DNA of 64,000 nt, taken from positions 2,232,001 to 2,296,000 of the forward strand of contig NZ_AP012331.1 in the NCBI RefSeq assembly GCF_001042635.1, read 5' to 3'. Under the pieces are notes generated by a model. That model ran no database searches, had not been told where the DNA came from, and worked only from the letters and a program-made list of their open reading frames with translations. Shown here piece after piece: positions 25,269 to 34,086 of this stretch. The DNA comes from Bifidobacterium scardovii JCM 12489 = DSM 13734 (GTDB lineage: Bacteria > Actinomycetota > Actinomycetes > Actinomycetales > Bifidobacteriaceae). Every line of letters begins with the position of its first letter. Position 1 is the stretch's first letter. The position numbers and the translations under genes are program-made.

Positions 25269-25868
25269 ATGTCCACGGAGCATCAGCCGGCGGCGACACC
25301 ATGCACGGCACCGCCATCAGCAACGGCGCAACCGGCCGGGCGATCCCCGGCACCGGCCGCGCAGCAATGCCGCAACACGAGATACCGTGCTCCCATGGAC
25401 TTCCGGGAGATCATGAGAACCGTGAGCGATGTGCTGATGATCGCCGGCGCCACCATGGCGCTGGCGACATTCGTCCTGATGCAGTACCTGAGTCGCGGCG
25501 TGTACAATCCGCTCGACGCGATCGTCCTGATTCTCATGTCACTGGCCATGCTCGCGTGCCCGGCGCTGCTTGCTGCGGGGGCCGTGATCAGAATCATCAT
25601 GCTGGTCAGCGGCCGGAAACGGCCCGGAACCAGCCAACCCCGGAACGGCCCGATCACCACGCCGCCCGGCAACACCGCATACGGCGCCGATCCCCTCACC
25701 GGGCGGCCGCTGCGACCGCAGGCTCCTCCTCCAGCGGCTCGCGCGCATCCGCCGAATCCACCGCACCGATCATGCCGACCGCGTCCGGCATCGCCGACGC
25801 CTCCGGCTCGTGACGCGCCCGCATGCGGTCCAGGGCACGGGACAGATCAGCGGGGTACCGCGACTTGA
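25269..25868 (+). CDS. Small membrane protein, 3' end antisense to rluD
   Basis: 199 residues from ATG 25269, with AGGGAGG just upstream. A Pro/Ala-rich N-terminus of about 45 residues precedes two hydrophobic segments (VLMIAGATMALATFVLMQYL and AIVLILMSLAMLACPALLAAGAVIRIIML). Then comes a Pro/Arg-rich tail that looks like non-coding translation of the rluD antisense strand. The last 173 bp overlap the 3' end of the convergent rluD gene. The membrane core is probably real; the tail may be an extension after loss of an earlier stop. No function is recognised. Confidence 0.55.
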   Translation: MSTEHQPAATPCTAPPSATAQPAGRSPAPAAQQCRNTRYRAPMDFREIMRTVSDVLMIAGATMALATFVLMQYLSRGVYNPLDAIVLILMSLAMLACPALLAAGAVIRIIMLVSGRKRPGTSQPRNGPITTPPGNTAYGADPLTGRPLRPQAPPPAARAHPPNPPHRSCRPRPASPTPPARDAPACGPGHGTDQRGTAT

Positions 25869-26724
25869 CCGTGGTCCATACATGGGTGCGCGGATGGCGG
25901 AACTCGAGTTGCGTCGCATGGAGCCACTGCCGCTCCAAACCGAGCTCCTCGGACAGCACCGGATTGGCCCCGTACATCAGATCGCCGACCAGCGGGTGCC
26001 CGATCGACGAGAAATGCACGCGGATCTGATGGGTCCTGCCCGTTTCCAGATTCACCGAGACCAGCGTCGCCTCGCTACCGAAGCGCTCCATCACATCCCA
26101 GTGAGTGACCGCGGGCTTGCCGGCCGGCGTGACGCAGAAACGGAAATCCGACACCTTCGCGCGCCCGATCGGCGCCTCGATGGTGGCCTTGTCCTCCCTG
26201 AGACCGCCCTGCACCAGCGCGTGATAGGTCTTCACCACCTCATGCTCGGCGAATTGGCGGCGCATTTCCACGTACGCCAGCTCGGACTTGCACACCAGCA
26301 TCAGCCCCGAGGTACCCACATCGAGACGGGACACGATGCCCTGCCGCCCGGCCGCACCATAGGAGGTGATGCGCACTCCGCGGTCCAGCAGACTGCCCAG
26401 CACCGTCGGCCCGGTCCATCCGACCGAGGCGTGAGCGGCGACGCCGACCGGCTTGTCGACGACCACCACATCGTCGTCCTCATAGACGATGGCCATGTCG
26501 TCGGCGATGGGTTCCGGGGCGCGCTGTTCCTCGACCAGATCGAATTCGACGGTCTCCCCGGCCATCAGCGTGCCGGACTTGGCGATGGCCCGGTCGAGCA
26601 CGCGGGCCTGGCCGCTTTCGATAAGATCGGCGGCCTTGGCCCGTGAAATGCCCAGCATCTTGGCCACGGCGACGTCGAAGCGCTTGCCGACAAGCGCATT
26701 CGGAGCGGACACAAGACGGCTCAT
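25696..26724 (-). CDS. rluD: RluA-family pseudouridine synthase
   Basis: 342 residues, isomerising uridine to pseudouridine in 23S rRNA (RluD-type). The N-terminal S4 RNA-binding domain (residues 12-60) contains MLGISRAKAADLIESGQARV. The catalytic aspartate is D135 in VSRLDVGTSG. The later family motif is TGRTHQIRVHFSSIGHPLVGD. Start ATG 26724 overlaps the lspA stop (ATGA), the common actinobacterial lspA-rluD pair. A C-terminal extension of about 40 Ala/Glu-rich residues goes past the usual end, and its coding DNA overlaps the convergent membrane-protein gene. Confidence 0.93.
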   Translation of the reverse strand: MSRLVSAPNALVGKRFDVAVAKMLGISRAKAADLIESGQARVLDRAIAKSGTLMAGETVEFDLVEEQRAPEPIADDMAIVYEDDDVVVVDKPVGVAAHASVGWTGPTVLGSLLDRGVRITSYGAAGRQGIVSRLDVGTSGLMLVCKSELAYVEMRRQFAEHEVVKTYHALVQGGLREDKATIEAPIGRAKVSDFRFCVTPAGKPAVTHWDVMERFGSEATLVSVNLETGRTHQIRVHFSSIGHPLVGDLMYGANPVLSEELGLERQWLHATQLEFRHPRTHVWTTVKSRYPADLSRALDRMRARHEPEASAMPDAVGMIGAVDSADAREPLEEEPAVAAAAR

Positions 26725-27278
26725 AGCGTCTTGCCTCCCGCCTCGACCTCCGTTTCCGCAGTCGCCAAACGGTCCAAATCCTTCTGACTGAACGGTTCGC
26801 CGAGCAGGATCAGCACCACGATGCCGATGCCCGCCACCATCAGGAAGATATCGGCGACATTGCCGACCGACCAGCCATAATTGAGGAAATCGACGACCTT
26901 GCCGTTGAGGAACCCCTCGGCGTAGGCGACGCGATCGATGAGATTGCCCAACGCGCCGGCGAAGGCCAGCGCCAGGGCCACGATCCACCGCATGGATATC
27001 GTCCGCAGCGCCAGCACCACCAGCGCCACGCAGGCGACGACCGCAAGCAGCGAGATCATCCAGGTCTGCGAGGACCCGAATCCGAGCGAGGCGCCGGGAT
27101 TATGCACCAGCGTCAGCGACAGCAGACCGGGGATGACGCGCACGCTGCGCCCATCCCCAAGCGCCGCCTGGGCCCATGCCTTGGTCGCCTGATCGATGAC
27201 CAGCGCGACCACCGCCACACACGCAAAGACGGCCACGCGCGTGCGCGGCCGTCCCTGCCGAATAGTCATGACCGACAT
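26721..27278 (-). CDS. lspA: Lipoprotein signal peptidase
   Basis: A 185-residue inner-membrane aspartic peptidase (SPase II) that cleaves prolipoproteins before the lipidated cysteine. Four membrane spans are visible. The catalytic pair is D115 in GNLIDR and D143 in VADIF, with the family motif VHNPGASLGF at residues 58-67. A second start at M4 is possible. It is translationally coupled to rluD by a 4-bp overlap and follows divIVA at 13 bp. It would process the sugar-binding lipoprotein of this window among others. Confidence 0.95.
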   Translation of the reverse strand: MSVMTIRQGRPRTRVAVFACVAVVALVIDQATKAWAQAALGDGRSVRVIPGLLSLTLVHNPGASLGFGSSQTWMISLLAVVACVALVVLALRTISMRWIVALALAFAGALGNLIDRVAYAEGFLNGKVVDFLNYGWSVGNVADIFLMVAGIGIVVLILLGEPFSQKDLDRLATAETEVEAGGKTL

Positions 27279-27291
27279 ATACCCCGACCGC

Positions 27292-28686
27292 TCACTGATC
27301 GGAGTGCGTGGTCTGGTTGTAGCTGTTCGTATCGGACACCTGCGTCATCAGGCCGTTGAGGAATTCGGTCAGACGCGCGCGATAGGCGCTCTCGAACTGC
27401 TTGAGGCCCTGGATGTTGCCTTCGATGACCTGCACCTGCTCGTTGAGGTTGTCGCGGACCTGCTCGGCGTACACGTCGGCGCTGTTGCGGGTCTTCTCGT
27501 CGTACTCGGACGCGCGGCGCTGGATCTCGGCCTCGTAGTTGTCGGCTTCCTGATGCTTGTTCTGCATGTAGGTGTCGGCATCCTGACGGGTCTTGGCGGC
27601 ATAGCCGTCCGCATCCGCATGGGTCTTTTCCTTGTACTCCGTGGCGCGGCGCTGGATCTCGGCCTCGTAGTTGTCGGCTTCCTGATGCTTGTTCTGCATG
27701 TAGGTGTCGGCATCCTGACGGGTCTTGGCGGCATAGCCGTCCGCATCCGCATGGGTGCTCTCGGAATAGGCGTCGGCGTCGCTGCGCACGCGCTTGCCGT
27801 AGTCGTCGGCCTCGGTGCGGGTGCGAGACGAGTAGTCGTTGGCCTTGGACACCAGATCGTTGTACTTGTTCTGGCTGGCCTCGGTGATTTCCTTGGCCTT
27901 GGCCTTGCCCTTGTCGACGTACTGGTCGTGCAGCTGCATGGCCAGCGTAAGCATCGCGGTGGCGCGCTCGGCCTGGTTGCCCGCGCCGTCGGCGGCGCCG
28001 GCGATCTTCTGCAGGCTGCCGGTCTCGGTGCTCGGCTCGACCTTGGAGACCTGGGCGCGCAGCTGGTTCTCGCGCTGCTTGGACTCCTCGAGCTGGCGGG
28101 TCAGGTCCTTCACCTGCGCGGCCTGCTGCTGCACCTGGACGATCTGCTGCTGCGCGGCGGACAGCTGCTTGGACAGGTTCTCGTTGTTGGCGCGGAAGGT
28201 GTCCCGTTCGCGCTGCATGGCGAGCAGCTGCTCGCCGAGCGCCTCGTTGTCGGCGTTCTTCGCGGTCTGCGCGGTCAGCTGATCGATCTGGGCGTTGAGC
28301 TGGTCGACCTGCCCCTTCAGCTGGTCGTTCTGCGCCACGAGGGCGCGGTTGCTCTCCTCGGCCTCGCCGAGCTTCGCCTGCGCGACCTTCGCCGCCTGGT
28401 CGCTCTGGCCGGCGGCGTTGTCGGCGGAGGACTTCAGCGCGGCGTTCTCATCCTGCAGCTGCTGGACCTGAGCGGTCAGATCGGAGATCTTCGTGTTCAG
28501 GCTGGTCACATCCGGACCGAGAGACTGGGTGGACGCGCTGGCGGCGACTGCCTGCTTGCCGAGCGCCTCGACGGTCTCGGTCACCTGATCCAGAAAATCG
28601 TCAACCTCATCGACGTCATATCCCTCTTTGAAGCGGACGGTCTGGAAGGTATGCTCCCTGATGTCCTTCGGAGTCAACAAAGCCAT
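27292..28686 (-). CDS. divIVA: DivIVA/Wag31 domain cell-growth protein
   Basis: A 464-residue coiled-coil protein that marks curved membrane at poles and septa and directs peptidoglycan growth in actinobacteria. The N-terminal lipid-binding domain is LLTPKDIREHTFQTVRFKEGYDVDEVDDFLDQV (residues 3-35). Long Gln/Ala/Glu-rich coiled coils fill the rest. In the last third, an exact 44-residue unit rich in DADxYxxKTxQDAD is duplicated in tandem. This is long for the family (often 200-350 residues). It sits next to yggT, sepF and ftsZ, the usual order. Confidence 0.93.
   Translation of the reverse strand: MALLTPKDIREHTFQTVRFKEGYDVDEVDDFLDQVTETVEALGKQAVAASASTQSLGPDVTSLNTKISDLTAQVQQLQDENAALKSSADNAAGQSDQAAKVAQAKLGEAEESNRALVAQNDQLKGQVDQLNAQIDQLTAQTAKNADNEALGEQLLAMQRERDTFRANNENLSKQLSAAQQQIVQVQQQAAQVKDLTRQLEESKQRENQLRAQVSKVEPSTETGSLQKIAGAADGAGNQAERATAMLTLAMQLHDQYVDKGKAKAKEITEASQNKYNDLVSKANDYSSRTRTEADDYGKRVRSDADAYSESTHADADGYAAKTRQDADTYMQNKHQEADNYEAEIQRRATEYKEKTHADADGYAAKTRQDADTYMQNKHQEADNYEAEIQRRASEYDEKTRNSADVYAEQVRDNLNEQVQVIEGNIQGLKQFESAYRARLTEFLNGLMTQVSDTNSYNQTTHSDQ
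27502..27765. repeat. 132-bp tandem duplication inside divIVA
   Basis: Units 27502-27633 and 27634-27765 are nearly identical in DNA, encoding two successive 44-residue coiled-coil segments. A whole number of codons, so the frame is kept. Confidence 0.85.
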
Positions 28687-28805
28687 AAATCTTTACACCT
28701 CGCTTTGGGGCCATGCCTCGCTGTGTTGGTATCAACTCACGATGCTATCACGTACCCTGCTTCAATGCTCGTCCGTTGGCGGTTTATTGACTATTTTATC
28801 GATCA

Positions 28806-29087
28806 TCAAATCAGAATCTGCAGCACAAGAAGCGCGAAATACAGCACCAGGAAACTGACGTCGAGCGAGATGGGGCCCAACGGGATCGGCCGTATGTAAC
28901 GGCGCAGCCAGCGCAACGGGGGTTCGGTGAGCCGATACACCACGCTGATCAGCGAGGCGACGACGCCGGTCGGGTACCAGCGGGGAGACAGCACGGTGAC
29001 CCAATCAAGGATCATGCGGGCGAACAGCACGGTGATGTACGCGCCGATCAGCATGTCGACGACGCGGAACAGGATCACTAAAAGCAT
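28806..29087 (-). CDS. yggT: YggT family membrane protein
   Basis: 93 residues from ATG 29087 (GGGGG just upstream). Two membrane segments flank a basic amphipathic stretch: MLLVILFRVVDMLIGAYITVLFARMILDWV, then PLRWLRRYIRPIPLGPISLDVS with the YggT signature, then LVLYFALLVLQILI. YggT proteins sit between sepF and divIVA in Gram-positive division clusters and are linked to cell shape and osmotic tolerance; the mechanism is unclear. The gap to divIVA (119 bp) holds no obvious signal. Confidence 0.9.
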   Translation of the reverse strand: MLLVILFRVVDMLIGAYITVLFARMILDWVTVLSPRWYPTGVVASLISVVYRLTEPPLRWLRRYIRPIPLGPISLDVSFLVLYFALLVLQILI

Positions 29088-29195
29088 GTCCCCCAGCCTA
29101 TCAAGTGGGCCGGGGGACATGCTGAGCATAAGCTGGAAGTGTAATGGGACTCCTGCCGCGGTTTCCCGGGACGCCTCAGGGCTTCCCGCGCAACG

Positions 29196-29675
29196 TCAGT
29201 CGGCGAACAGGTCGTGTGCCGTCGACGGCGCCTGCGGCTCCTCGACCTTGATGTTGACCTGAGCCGGGCTCAGCAGGAACACGCGCGGCGTCACCCGTTC
29301 GATCGACCCGCGCACGCCGAAGACGACGCCCGCGGAGAAATCCACGATGCGGTAGGCTACGGCCTCGGCGACGCCGGTCAGGTTCAGCACCACCGGCACG
29401 CCGTCGCGCAGCGCGCGGCCGACCAGCTGGGCATCCTCGTAACTCTTCGGATGGATCGTGGTGATCCGGCTGACGCGCCCGCCCTGGAACGGGTTCGATT
29501 CACGCTGGGATGACGCGCCGGCCCCGGTGGGGGCGGCCGCTGGGGCCATGGGCGTCACGGAGTGGTCGGAGTCGAAGGTCGACTCGTCGACCGGATCGTC
29601 GTCGTACTGGTCGACGTCGTCCGGCACGTCCGTCATGCCCAGATAGGACATCGCGTTCTTCATAAACCCTGCCAT
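29196..29675 (-). CDS. sepF: Cell division protein SepF
   Basis: 159 residues. The N-terminal amphipathic helix for membrane binding is MAGFMKNAMSYLGM. An acidic and Ala-rich linker follows, then the SepF fold from about residue 70 (ITTIHPKSYEDAQLVGRALRDGVPVVLNLTGVAEAVAYRIVDFSAG). SepF tethers FtsZ to the membrane and bundles filaments; it stands in for FtsA in actinobacteria. It lies 25 bp after ftsZ, in the same transcription unit. Confidence 0.95.
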   Translation of the reverse strand: MAGFMKNAMSYLGMTDVPDDVDQYDDDPVDESTFDSDHSVTPMAPAAAPTGAGASSQRESNPFQGGRVSRITTIHPKSYEDAQLVGRALRDGVPVVLNLTGVAEAVAYRIVDFSAGVVFGVRGSIERVTPRVFLLSPAQVNIKVEEPQAPSTAHDLFAD

Positions 29676-29700
29676 GACAGTTCCTTTCGGTCAACGCCGC

Positions 29701-30936
29701 TCAGCGGAGGAAATCCGGGATGTCGAGATCGCCGGGATCGTTCGAGGACACCACTTCATGCTCGGATGTCTCGTCGAACGACTGCGCCGGAACGCTGCCG
29801 GTGGACGGCGCGTACTGCTGCAGCGGGGTGACCGCCGGCGCGGCCTGGGCCGCAGGCTGGGCGGGCGCGGCATACGTCGGGGCGGCGGGCTGCGCCGGCA
29901 CGGCCGGTGCCGCCGGCTGCGCCACGATCGGCGCGGCCTGGGCCGGAGCCGCCTGGGCGTCCGCGGCCTTGGACTTCGGGTCGAAACCGGCCGCGATGAC
30001 GGTGACGCGCACTTCGTCGCCGTAGGCGTCGTTGAGGGCCAGGCCCCAGATGATCTGGGCCTCCGGGTGGATGGCCTTGCGCACGAGTTCGGTCGCCGCC
30101 GCGGCCTCCTGCAGGCCGAGGTCGGTCGGGCCGGCGATGTTGATGAGCACGCCGTGGGCGCCCTCGATGCTCTCCTCGAGCAGCGGGGAGCTGATGGCGA
30201 TTTCGGCCGCCTGGGTGGCGCGGTCCTCGCCCCGTGCGGAGCCGATGCCGAACAGCGCGGTGCCGGCGCCGCGCAGGATGGCGTTCACGTCGGCGAAATC
30301 GACGTGGATGTACGAGTTCACCGTGATCAGGTCCGTGATGCCCTGCACGCCGGCGAGCAGCGCGCTGTCGGCGTTCTTGAACGCGTCGACAATGCCGACC
30401 GTGCGGTCGGACAGCTCGAGCAGGCGGTCGTTGGGGATCACGATCAGCGCATCGACCTCCTTGCGCAGGTTCTCGATGCCGAGATTCGCGGAGGCGGAGC
30501 GCTGGGGGCCTTCGAACGAGAAGGGGCGGGTGACGACCGCGATGGTGAGCGCGCCCTGCTGGTGGGCGGCCTTGGCGACGATCGGGCTGGCGCCGGTGCC
30601 GGTGCCGCCGCCCTCGCCGCAGGTCACGAACACCATGTCCGTGCCCTTCAAGGCCTCCTCGATGTCGGACTGGTGATCCTGCGCGGCCTTCGCGCCCTTC
30701 TCCGGATCGGCGCCGGCGCCGAGGCCGCGGCTCGTGTTGTCGGTCAGGGAAATCTTCACATCGGCGTCCGAGCGCAGCAGATCCTTCGCGTCGGTGTTGA
30801 TGGCGACGAACTCAACGTTCTGCAGACCCTCGGCGATCATGCGGTTGACGGCGTTGCCCCCGGCCCCGCCGACCCCGACGACCTTGATGTTGATCTTGTC
30901 GTTGAACTGCTCGTTCTGGGCGATCTCGCTCACCAT
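29701..30936 (-). CDS. ftsZ: Cell division protein FtsZ
   Basis: The 411-residue tubulin-like GTPase forming the Z-ring. The GTP-binding region starts with KVVGVGGAGGNAVNRMI. The tubulin signature reads GEGGGTGTGASP (about residues 107-118; many homologues have GAAP). The T7 loop NVDFADV-like segment is present as HVDFADVNAI. A 90-residue Pro/Ala/Gln linker follows. The conserved C-terminal peptide DLDIPDFLR, which binds SepF, ends the protein. It is first in the run ftsZ-sepF-yggT-divIVA. Confidence 0.97.
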   Translation of the reverse strand: MVSEIAQNEQFNDKINIKVVGVGGAGGNAVNRMIAEGLQNVEFVAINTDAKDLLRSDADVKISLTDNTSRGLGAGADPEKGAKAAQDHQSDIEEALKGTDMVFVTCGEGGGTGTGASPIVAKAAHQQGALTIAVVTRPFSFEGPQRSASANLGIENLRKEVDALIVIPNDRLLELSDRTVGIVDAFKNADSALLAGVQGITDLITVNSYIHVDFADVNAILRGAGTALFGIGSARGEDRATQAAEIAISSPLLEESIEGAHGVLINIAGPTDLGLQEAAAATELVRKAIHPEAQIIWGLALNDAYGDEVRVTVIAAGFDPKSKAADAQAAPAQAAPIVAQPAAPAVPAQPAAPTYAAPAQPAAQAAPAVTPLQQYAPSTGSVPAQSFDETSEHEVVSSNDPGDLDIPDFLR

Positions 30937-31041
30937 TGTCTCCTGTCACTCACGGTTACGCATAACTCTATCGCAGAACCCCTGATATTGGGGCCTATCG
31001 TCTCGGCGTGTATCGGCGTTTCGCGCATGCGCCCCGGCGGC

Positions 31042-32289
31042 TCAGTAACCGGCGTCCATCGGGTCGTCGCCGAACAGCGCCTCGCGCTGCTCGTGCGTGG
31101 TTTCGCGCGATTCCAGCCAGCCGTACGGCAGATGCACCTTCTTGGCGAAACGAACGCGCCCACGGGGCTTGTCCTTGACGCGTTCGGGGAACCTGAGCGT
31201 GGGATCGAGCCGTCCGATTTCCCGACGGACATCCTCAAGATTTTCACATTCCATGAACGCCTTGCGCGTGGAGCCGCCGACCGGGAAGCCCTTCAGGTAC
31301 CACGCGATGTGCTTGCGCAGATCATGCACCGCCATGCGTTCGTCGCCGTCGTAGAACTCGGTGAGCAGCCCGGCGTGACGCAGGATCACCGCGCACACGT
31401 CGCCGAGCGTCGGGTCGACCCGCTCCGGGCTGCCGGCGAACGCGTTCTTGATGTCGGCGAACAGCCAGGGCCTGCCCTGGCATCCGCGCCCCACGGCCAC
31501 GCCGGCGCAGCCGGTCTCGCGCACCATGTCGAGGGCGTCGTCCGCGCCCCAGATGTCGCCGTTGCCGAACACGGGAATATCCAGCGCCGCGACGAGCTCG
31601 CCGATGCGGCTCCAGTCGGAGTGCCCGCCGTAGTACTCGGCGGTGGTCCTGGCGTGCAGGGTGACGGCCGCGCAGCCCTCCTCCTGGGCGATATGGCCGG
31701 CTTCGAGGAAGGTCTCATGGTCGTGGTCGATGCCGACGCGGATCTTCGCGGTGACCGGGATATTAGCCGCCGAGCACACCGCGACGACCCGCTGCAGCAG
31801 TTCGCGGAACAGGTCGGTCTTCCACGGCAGCGCCGATCCGCCGCCGCGGCGGGTGACCTTGGGCACCGGGCAGCCGAAGTTCAGGTCCACGTGATCGGCC
31901 ATATGCTCGTCGACGACGATCCTCGCGGCCTGTTCCACGATGGCCGGGTTCACCCCGTACAGCTGCAGGGAACGGATCCTCTCGCTCGGCGCGAAATGGC
32001 ACAGGCGCAATGCCTTGGGATTGCGCGCGACCAGCGCGCGGGCGGTGATCATCTCCGCCACGTACAGCCCGTCCGGGCCGTAGTCCTCGCAGATCACGCG
32101 GAACGGCCAGTTGGTCACGCCGGCCATCGGCGACAGGACGACCGGGGTCGGCACGGTGATCGGCCCAAGCCGCACCGGATTCATCGTCACCGGCGCATCC
32201 GGGCGCGACGGCGCGTCCGTGCGCGGATCAAGGTTGTCCGTCTCGTGCGGCGCCTCGATCACGGTCTGGGCATCGGTGGATTGCGTCAC
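31042..32289 (-). CDS. dusB: tRNA-dihydrouridine synthase
   Basis: A 415-residue FMN enzyme reducing uridine in the tRNA D-loop. It has the barrel start VLSPMAGVTNWPFR, the DHVDLNFGCPVPKVTRRGGGSAL catalytic loop with its cysteine, the LHARTTAEYYGGHSDW segment, and the phosphate-binding VFGNGDIWGADDAL and GVAVGRGCQGRPWLF. Start GTG 32289 is chosen because AGAGGAAAG precedes it; the first 35 residues are a non-conserved Asp/Thr-rich extension. It follows the glycyl-tRNA synthetase gene on the same strand after a repeat-filled gap. Confidence 0.92.
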   Translation of the reverse strand: MTQSTDAQTVIEAPHETDNLDPRTDAPSRPDAPVTMNPVRLGPITVPTPVVLSPMAGVTNWPFRVICEDYGPDGLYVAEMITARALVARNPKALRLCHFAPSERIRSLQLYGVNPAIVEQAARIVVDEHMADHVDLNFGCPVPKVTRRGGGSALPWKTDLFRELLQRVVAVCSAANIPVTAKIRVGIDHDHETFLEAGHIAQEEGCAAVTLHARTTAEYYGGHSDWSRIGELVAALDIPVFGNGDIWGADDALDMVRETGCAGVAVGRGCQGRPWLFADIKNAFAGSPERVDPTLGDVCAVILRHAGLLTEFYDGDERMAVHDLRKHIAWYLKGFPVGGSTRKAFMECENLEDVRREIGRLDPTLRFPERVKDKPRGRVRFAKKVHLPYGWLESRETTHEQREALFGDDPMDAGY

Positions 32290-32536
32290 GGGTTCTTTCC
32301 TCTTATATCGCAGTGCGGTTTGTATCCGGTTTGTATCGCAACACTGTGCTGTATCGCTGCGCGGCGCCACTCGTTGTGACGCTGTGCTGCTGAGCCGTTG
32401 CGCCGCAGTCCCTTTGCGGGAAGGCCAAGAGACGGCCGCAAAGCGGACTGAGGGGAGCACAAGTCTGATCCTATGCTCCCCTCAGTCGCCCGCGGCGGCG
32501 GCTCCCCTCACTTCAGGGGGAGCACGACAGCCGAAA
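32290..32536. other. Repeat-filled gap between glyS and dusB
   Basis: 247 bp without a gene. A TGTATC-rich degenerate direct repeat lies at about 32308-32355. Palindromic modules of the bifidobacterial type fill 32405-32520, including the hairpin 32446-32487. Confidence 0.5.
32446..32487 (-). terminator. 13-bp hairpin after glyS
   Basis: GACTGAGGGGAGC (32446-32458) pairs exactly with 32475-32487 across a 16-nt loop, 50 bp past the glycyl-tRNA synthetase stop. The arms match the GACTGAGGGGAGC module at 579-625. Confidence 0.6.
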
Positions 32537-34012
32537 TCAGTACAGGCCGCCGGCCTCGTTGATCCGGACCGAATCCGGCCAGGCCTCGCCACCCATGGAC
32601 ACCGGCTTCTGCGGAACGGTGTTGCGCTTCTCGCCGATGCGCGAATCCACGTATTCGGCGACATGGTCGAGCGAGACGCGCTCCTGGTTCATCGTGTCGC
32701 GGTCGCGGATCGTCACGGCCTGGTCCTCGAGCGTATCGAAGTCGACGGTCACGCACAGCGGCGTGCCGATCTCGTCCTCGCGGCGGTAGCGGCGGCCGAT
32801 CGCGCCGGCCTCGTCGTAGTCGATCATCCACTCGTGCTGGCGCAGGTCGGAAGCCAGGTTCTGCGCGACGGTCTGCAGCTCCGGCTTCTTCGACAGCGGC
32901 AGCACCGCGGCCTTGATCGGGGCAAGACGCGGGTCGAGGCGCAGCACCGTGCGCTTGTCGACACCGCCCTTGGTGTTCGGCGCCTCGTCAACGTCGTAGG
33001 CGTCGACGAGGAAGCACATGAGCGAGCGGGTCAGGCCGGCGGCCGGCTCGATGACGTACGGGGTGTACTTCTCGCCGGTGGCCTGGTTGAAGTAGCTCAG
33101 GTCCTCGCCGGAGTGCTTCGCGTGGGCCGACAGGTCGAAGTCGGTGCGGTTGGCGACGCCCTCGAGCTCGCCCCAGTCGGAGCCCTGGAAGCCGAACTTG
33201 TACTCGATGTCGACGGTGCGCTTCGAATAGTGGGCGAGCTTCTCCTTCGGGTGCTCGTAGTGGCGCAGGTTCTCCGGCTTGACGCCGAGGTCGAGGTACC
33301 ACTGCGTGCGCGCGTCGATCCAGTACTGGTGCCAGTCCTCGTCGGTGCCGGGCTCGACGAAGAACTCCATCTCCATCTGCTCGAACTCGCGGGTGCGGAA
33401 GATGAAGTTGCCGGGGGTGATCTCGTTGCGGAAGGACTTGCCCATGTTGGCGATGCCGAACGGCGGCTTGGAGCGCGAGGAGGTCATCACGTTCTTGAAG
33501 TCGACGAAGATGCCCTGCGCTGTTTCGGGGCGCAGGTAGTGCAGGCTGTTCTCGTCCTCGACCGGGCCGAGGTGGGTGCGCAGCATCATGTTGAAGTCGC
33601 GGGGCTCGGTCCACTTGCCGCGGGTGCCGCAGTCGGGGCACACGATGTCGGCCATGCCGTTCTCCGGCAGCTTGTCGCCGTGCTTCTCGGCGTAGGATTC
33701 CTGCAGCTTGTCGGCGCGGTTGCGCTTGTGGCAGTTGAGGCACTCGACCAGCGGATCGTTGAACACGGCGACGTGGCCGGAAGCGACCCACACCGGCGTC
33801 GGCAGGATGATGGACGTGTCCACGCCCACCACGTCGCCGCGGGTGACGACCATGGAACGCCACCATTCGCGCTTGATATTGTCCTTCAGCGCGACGCCGA
33901 GCGGACCGTAATCCCACGCGGAACGGGTGCCGCCGTAGATTTCACCGGCAGGGAACACGAACCCGCGACGCTTCGCGAGGGATACGACTTCATCGAGTTT
34001 GGAAACAGCCAC
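32537..34012 (-). CDS. glyS: Glycine--tRNA ligase (homodimeric class II)
   Basis: A 491-residue dimeric glycyl-tRNA synthetase. It opens with [29 protein letters not shown] zinc-type four-cysteine insertion is visible (ECLNCHKRN and [10 protein letters not shown]). Class II motif 2 is [25 protein letters not shown], and motif 3 is [14 protein letters not shown]. The anticodon-binding domain fills the last 110 residues ([13 protein letters not shown]). GTG start at 34012 with AGAAGGTG upstream. Essential cytoplasmic gene of normal length. Confidence 0.97.
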   Translation of the reverse strand: MAVSKLDEVVSLAKRRGFVFPAGEIYGGTRSAWDYGPLGVALKDNIKREWWRSMVVTRGDVVGVDTSIILPTPVWVASGHVAVFNDPLVECLNCHKRNRADKLQESYAEKHGDKLPENGMADIVCPDCGTRGKWTEPRDFNMMLRTHLGPVEDENSLHYLRPETAQGIFVDFKNVMTSSRSKPPFGIANMGKSFRNEITPGNFIFRTREFEQMEMEFFVEPGTDEDWHQYWIDARTQWYLDLGVKPENLRHYEHPKEKLAHYSKRTVDIEYKFGFQGSDWGELEGVANRTDFDLSAHAKHSGEDLSYFNQATGEKYTPYVIEPAAGLTRSLMCFLVDAYDVDEAPNTKGGVDKRTVLRLDPRLAPIKAAVLPLSKKPELQTVAQNLASDLRQHEWMIDYDEAGAIGRRYRREDEIGTPLCVTVDFDTLEDQAVTIRDRDTMNQERVSLDHVAEYVDSRIGEKRNTVPQKPVSMGGEAWPDSVRINEAGGLY

Positions 34013-34086
34013 AATGCACCTTCTGGTTTGAACGGTTTGGGGACTTTATTAGCGCCCCTGAGTCTATCGGCACAGCGTGACAGCCC

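Noticed and set aside
27502-27765. Intergenic tandem repeat
   Set aside because: In frame inside the divIVA coiled coil; it is a coding duplication.
29674-32379. 901-codon plus-strand frame across ftsZ and dusB
   Set aside because: Crosses two well-supported genes and an intergenic gap; antisense shadow.
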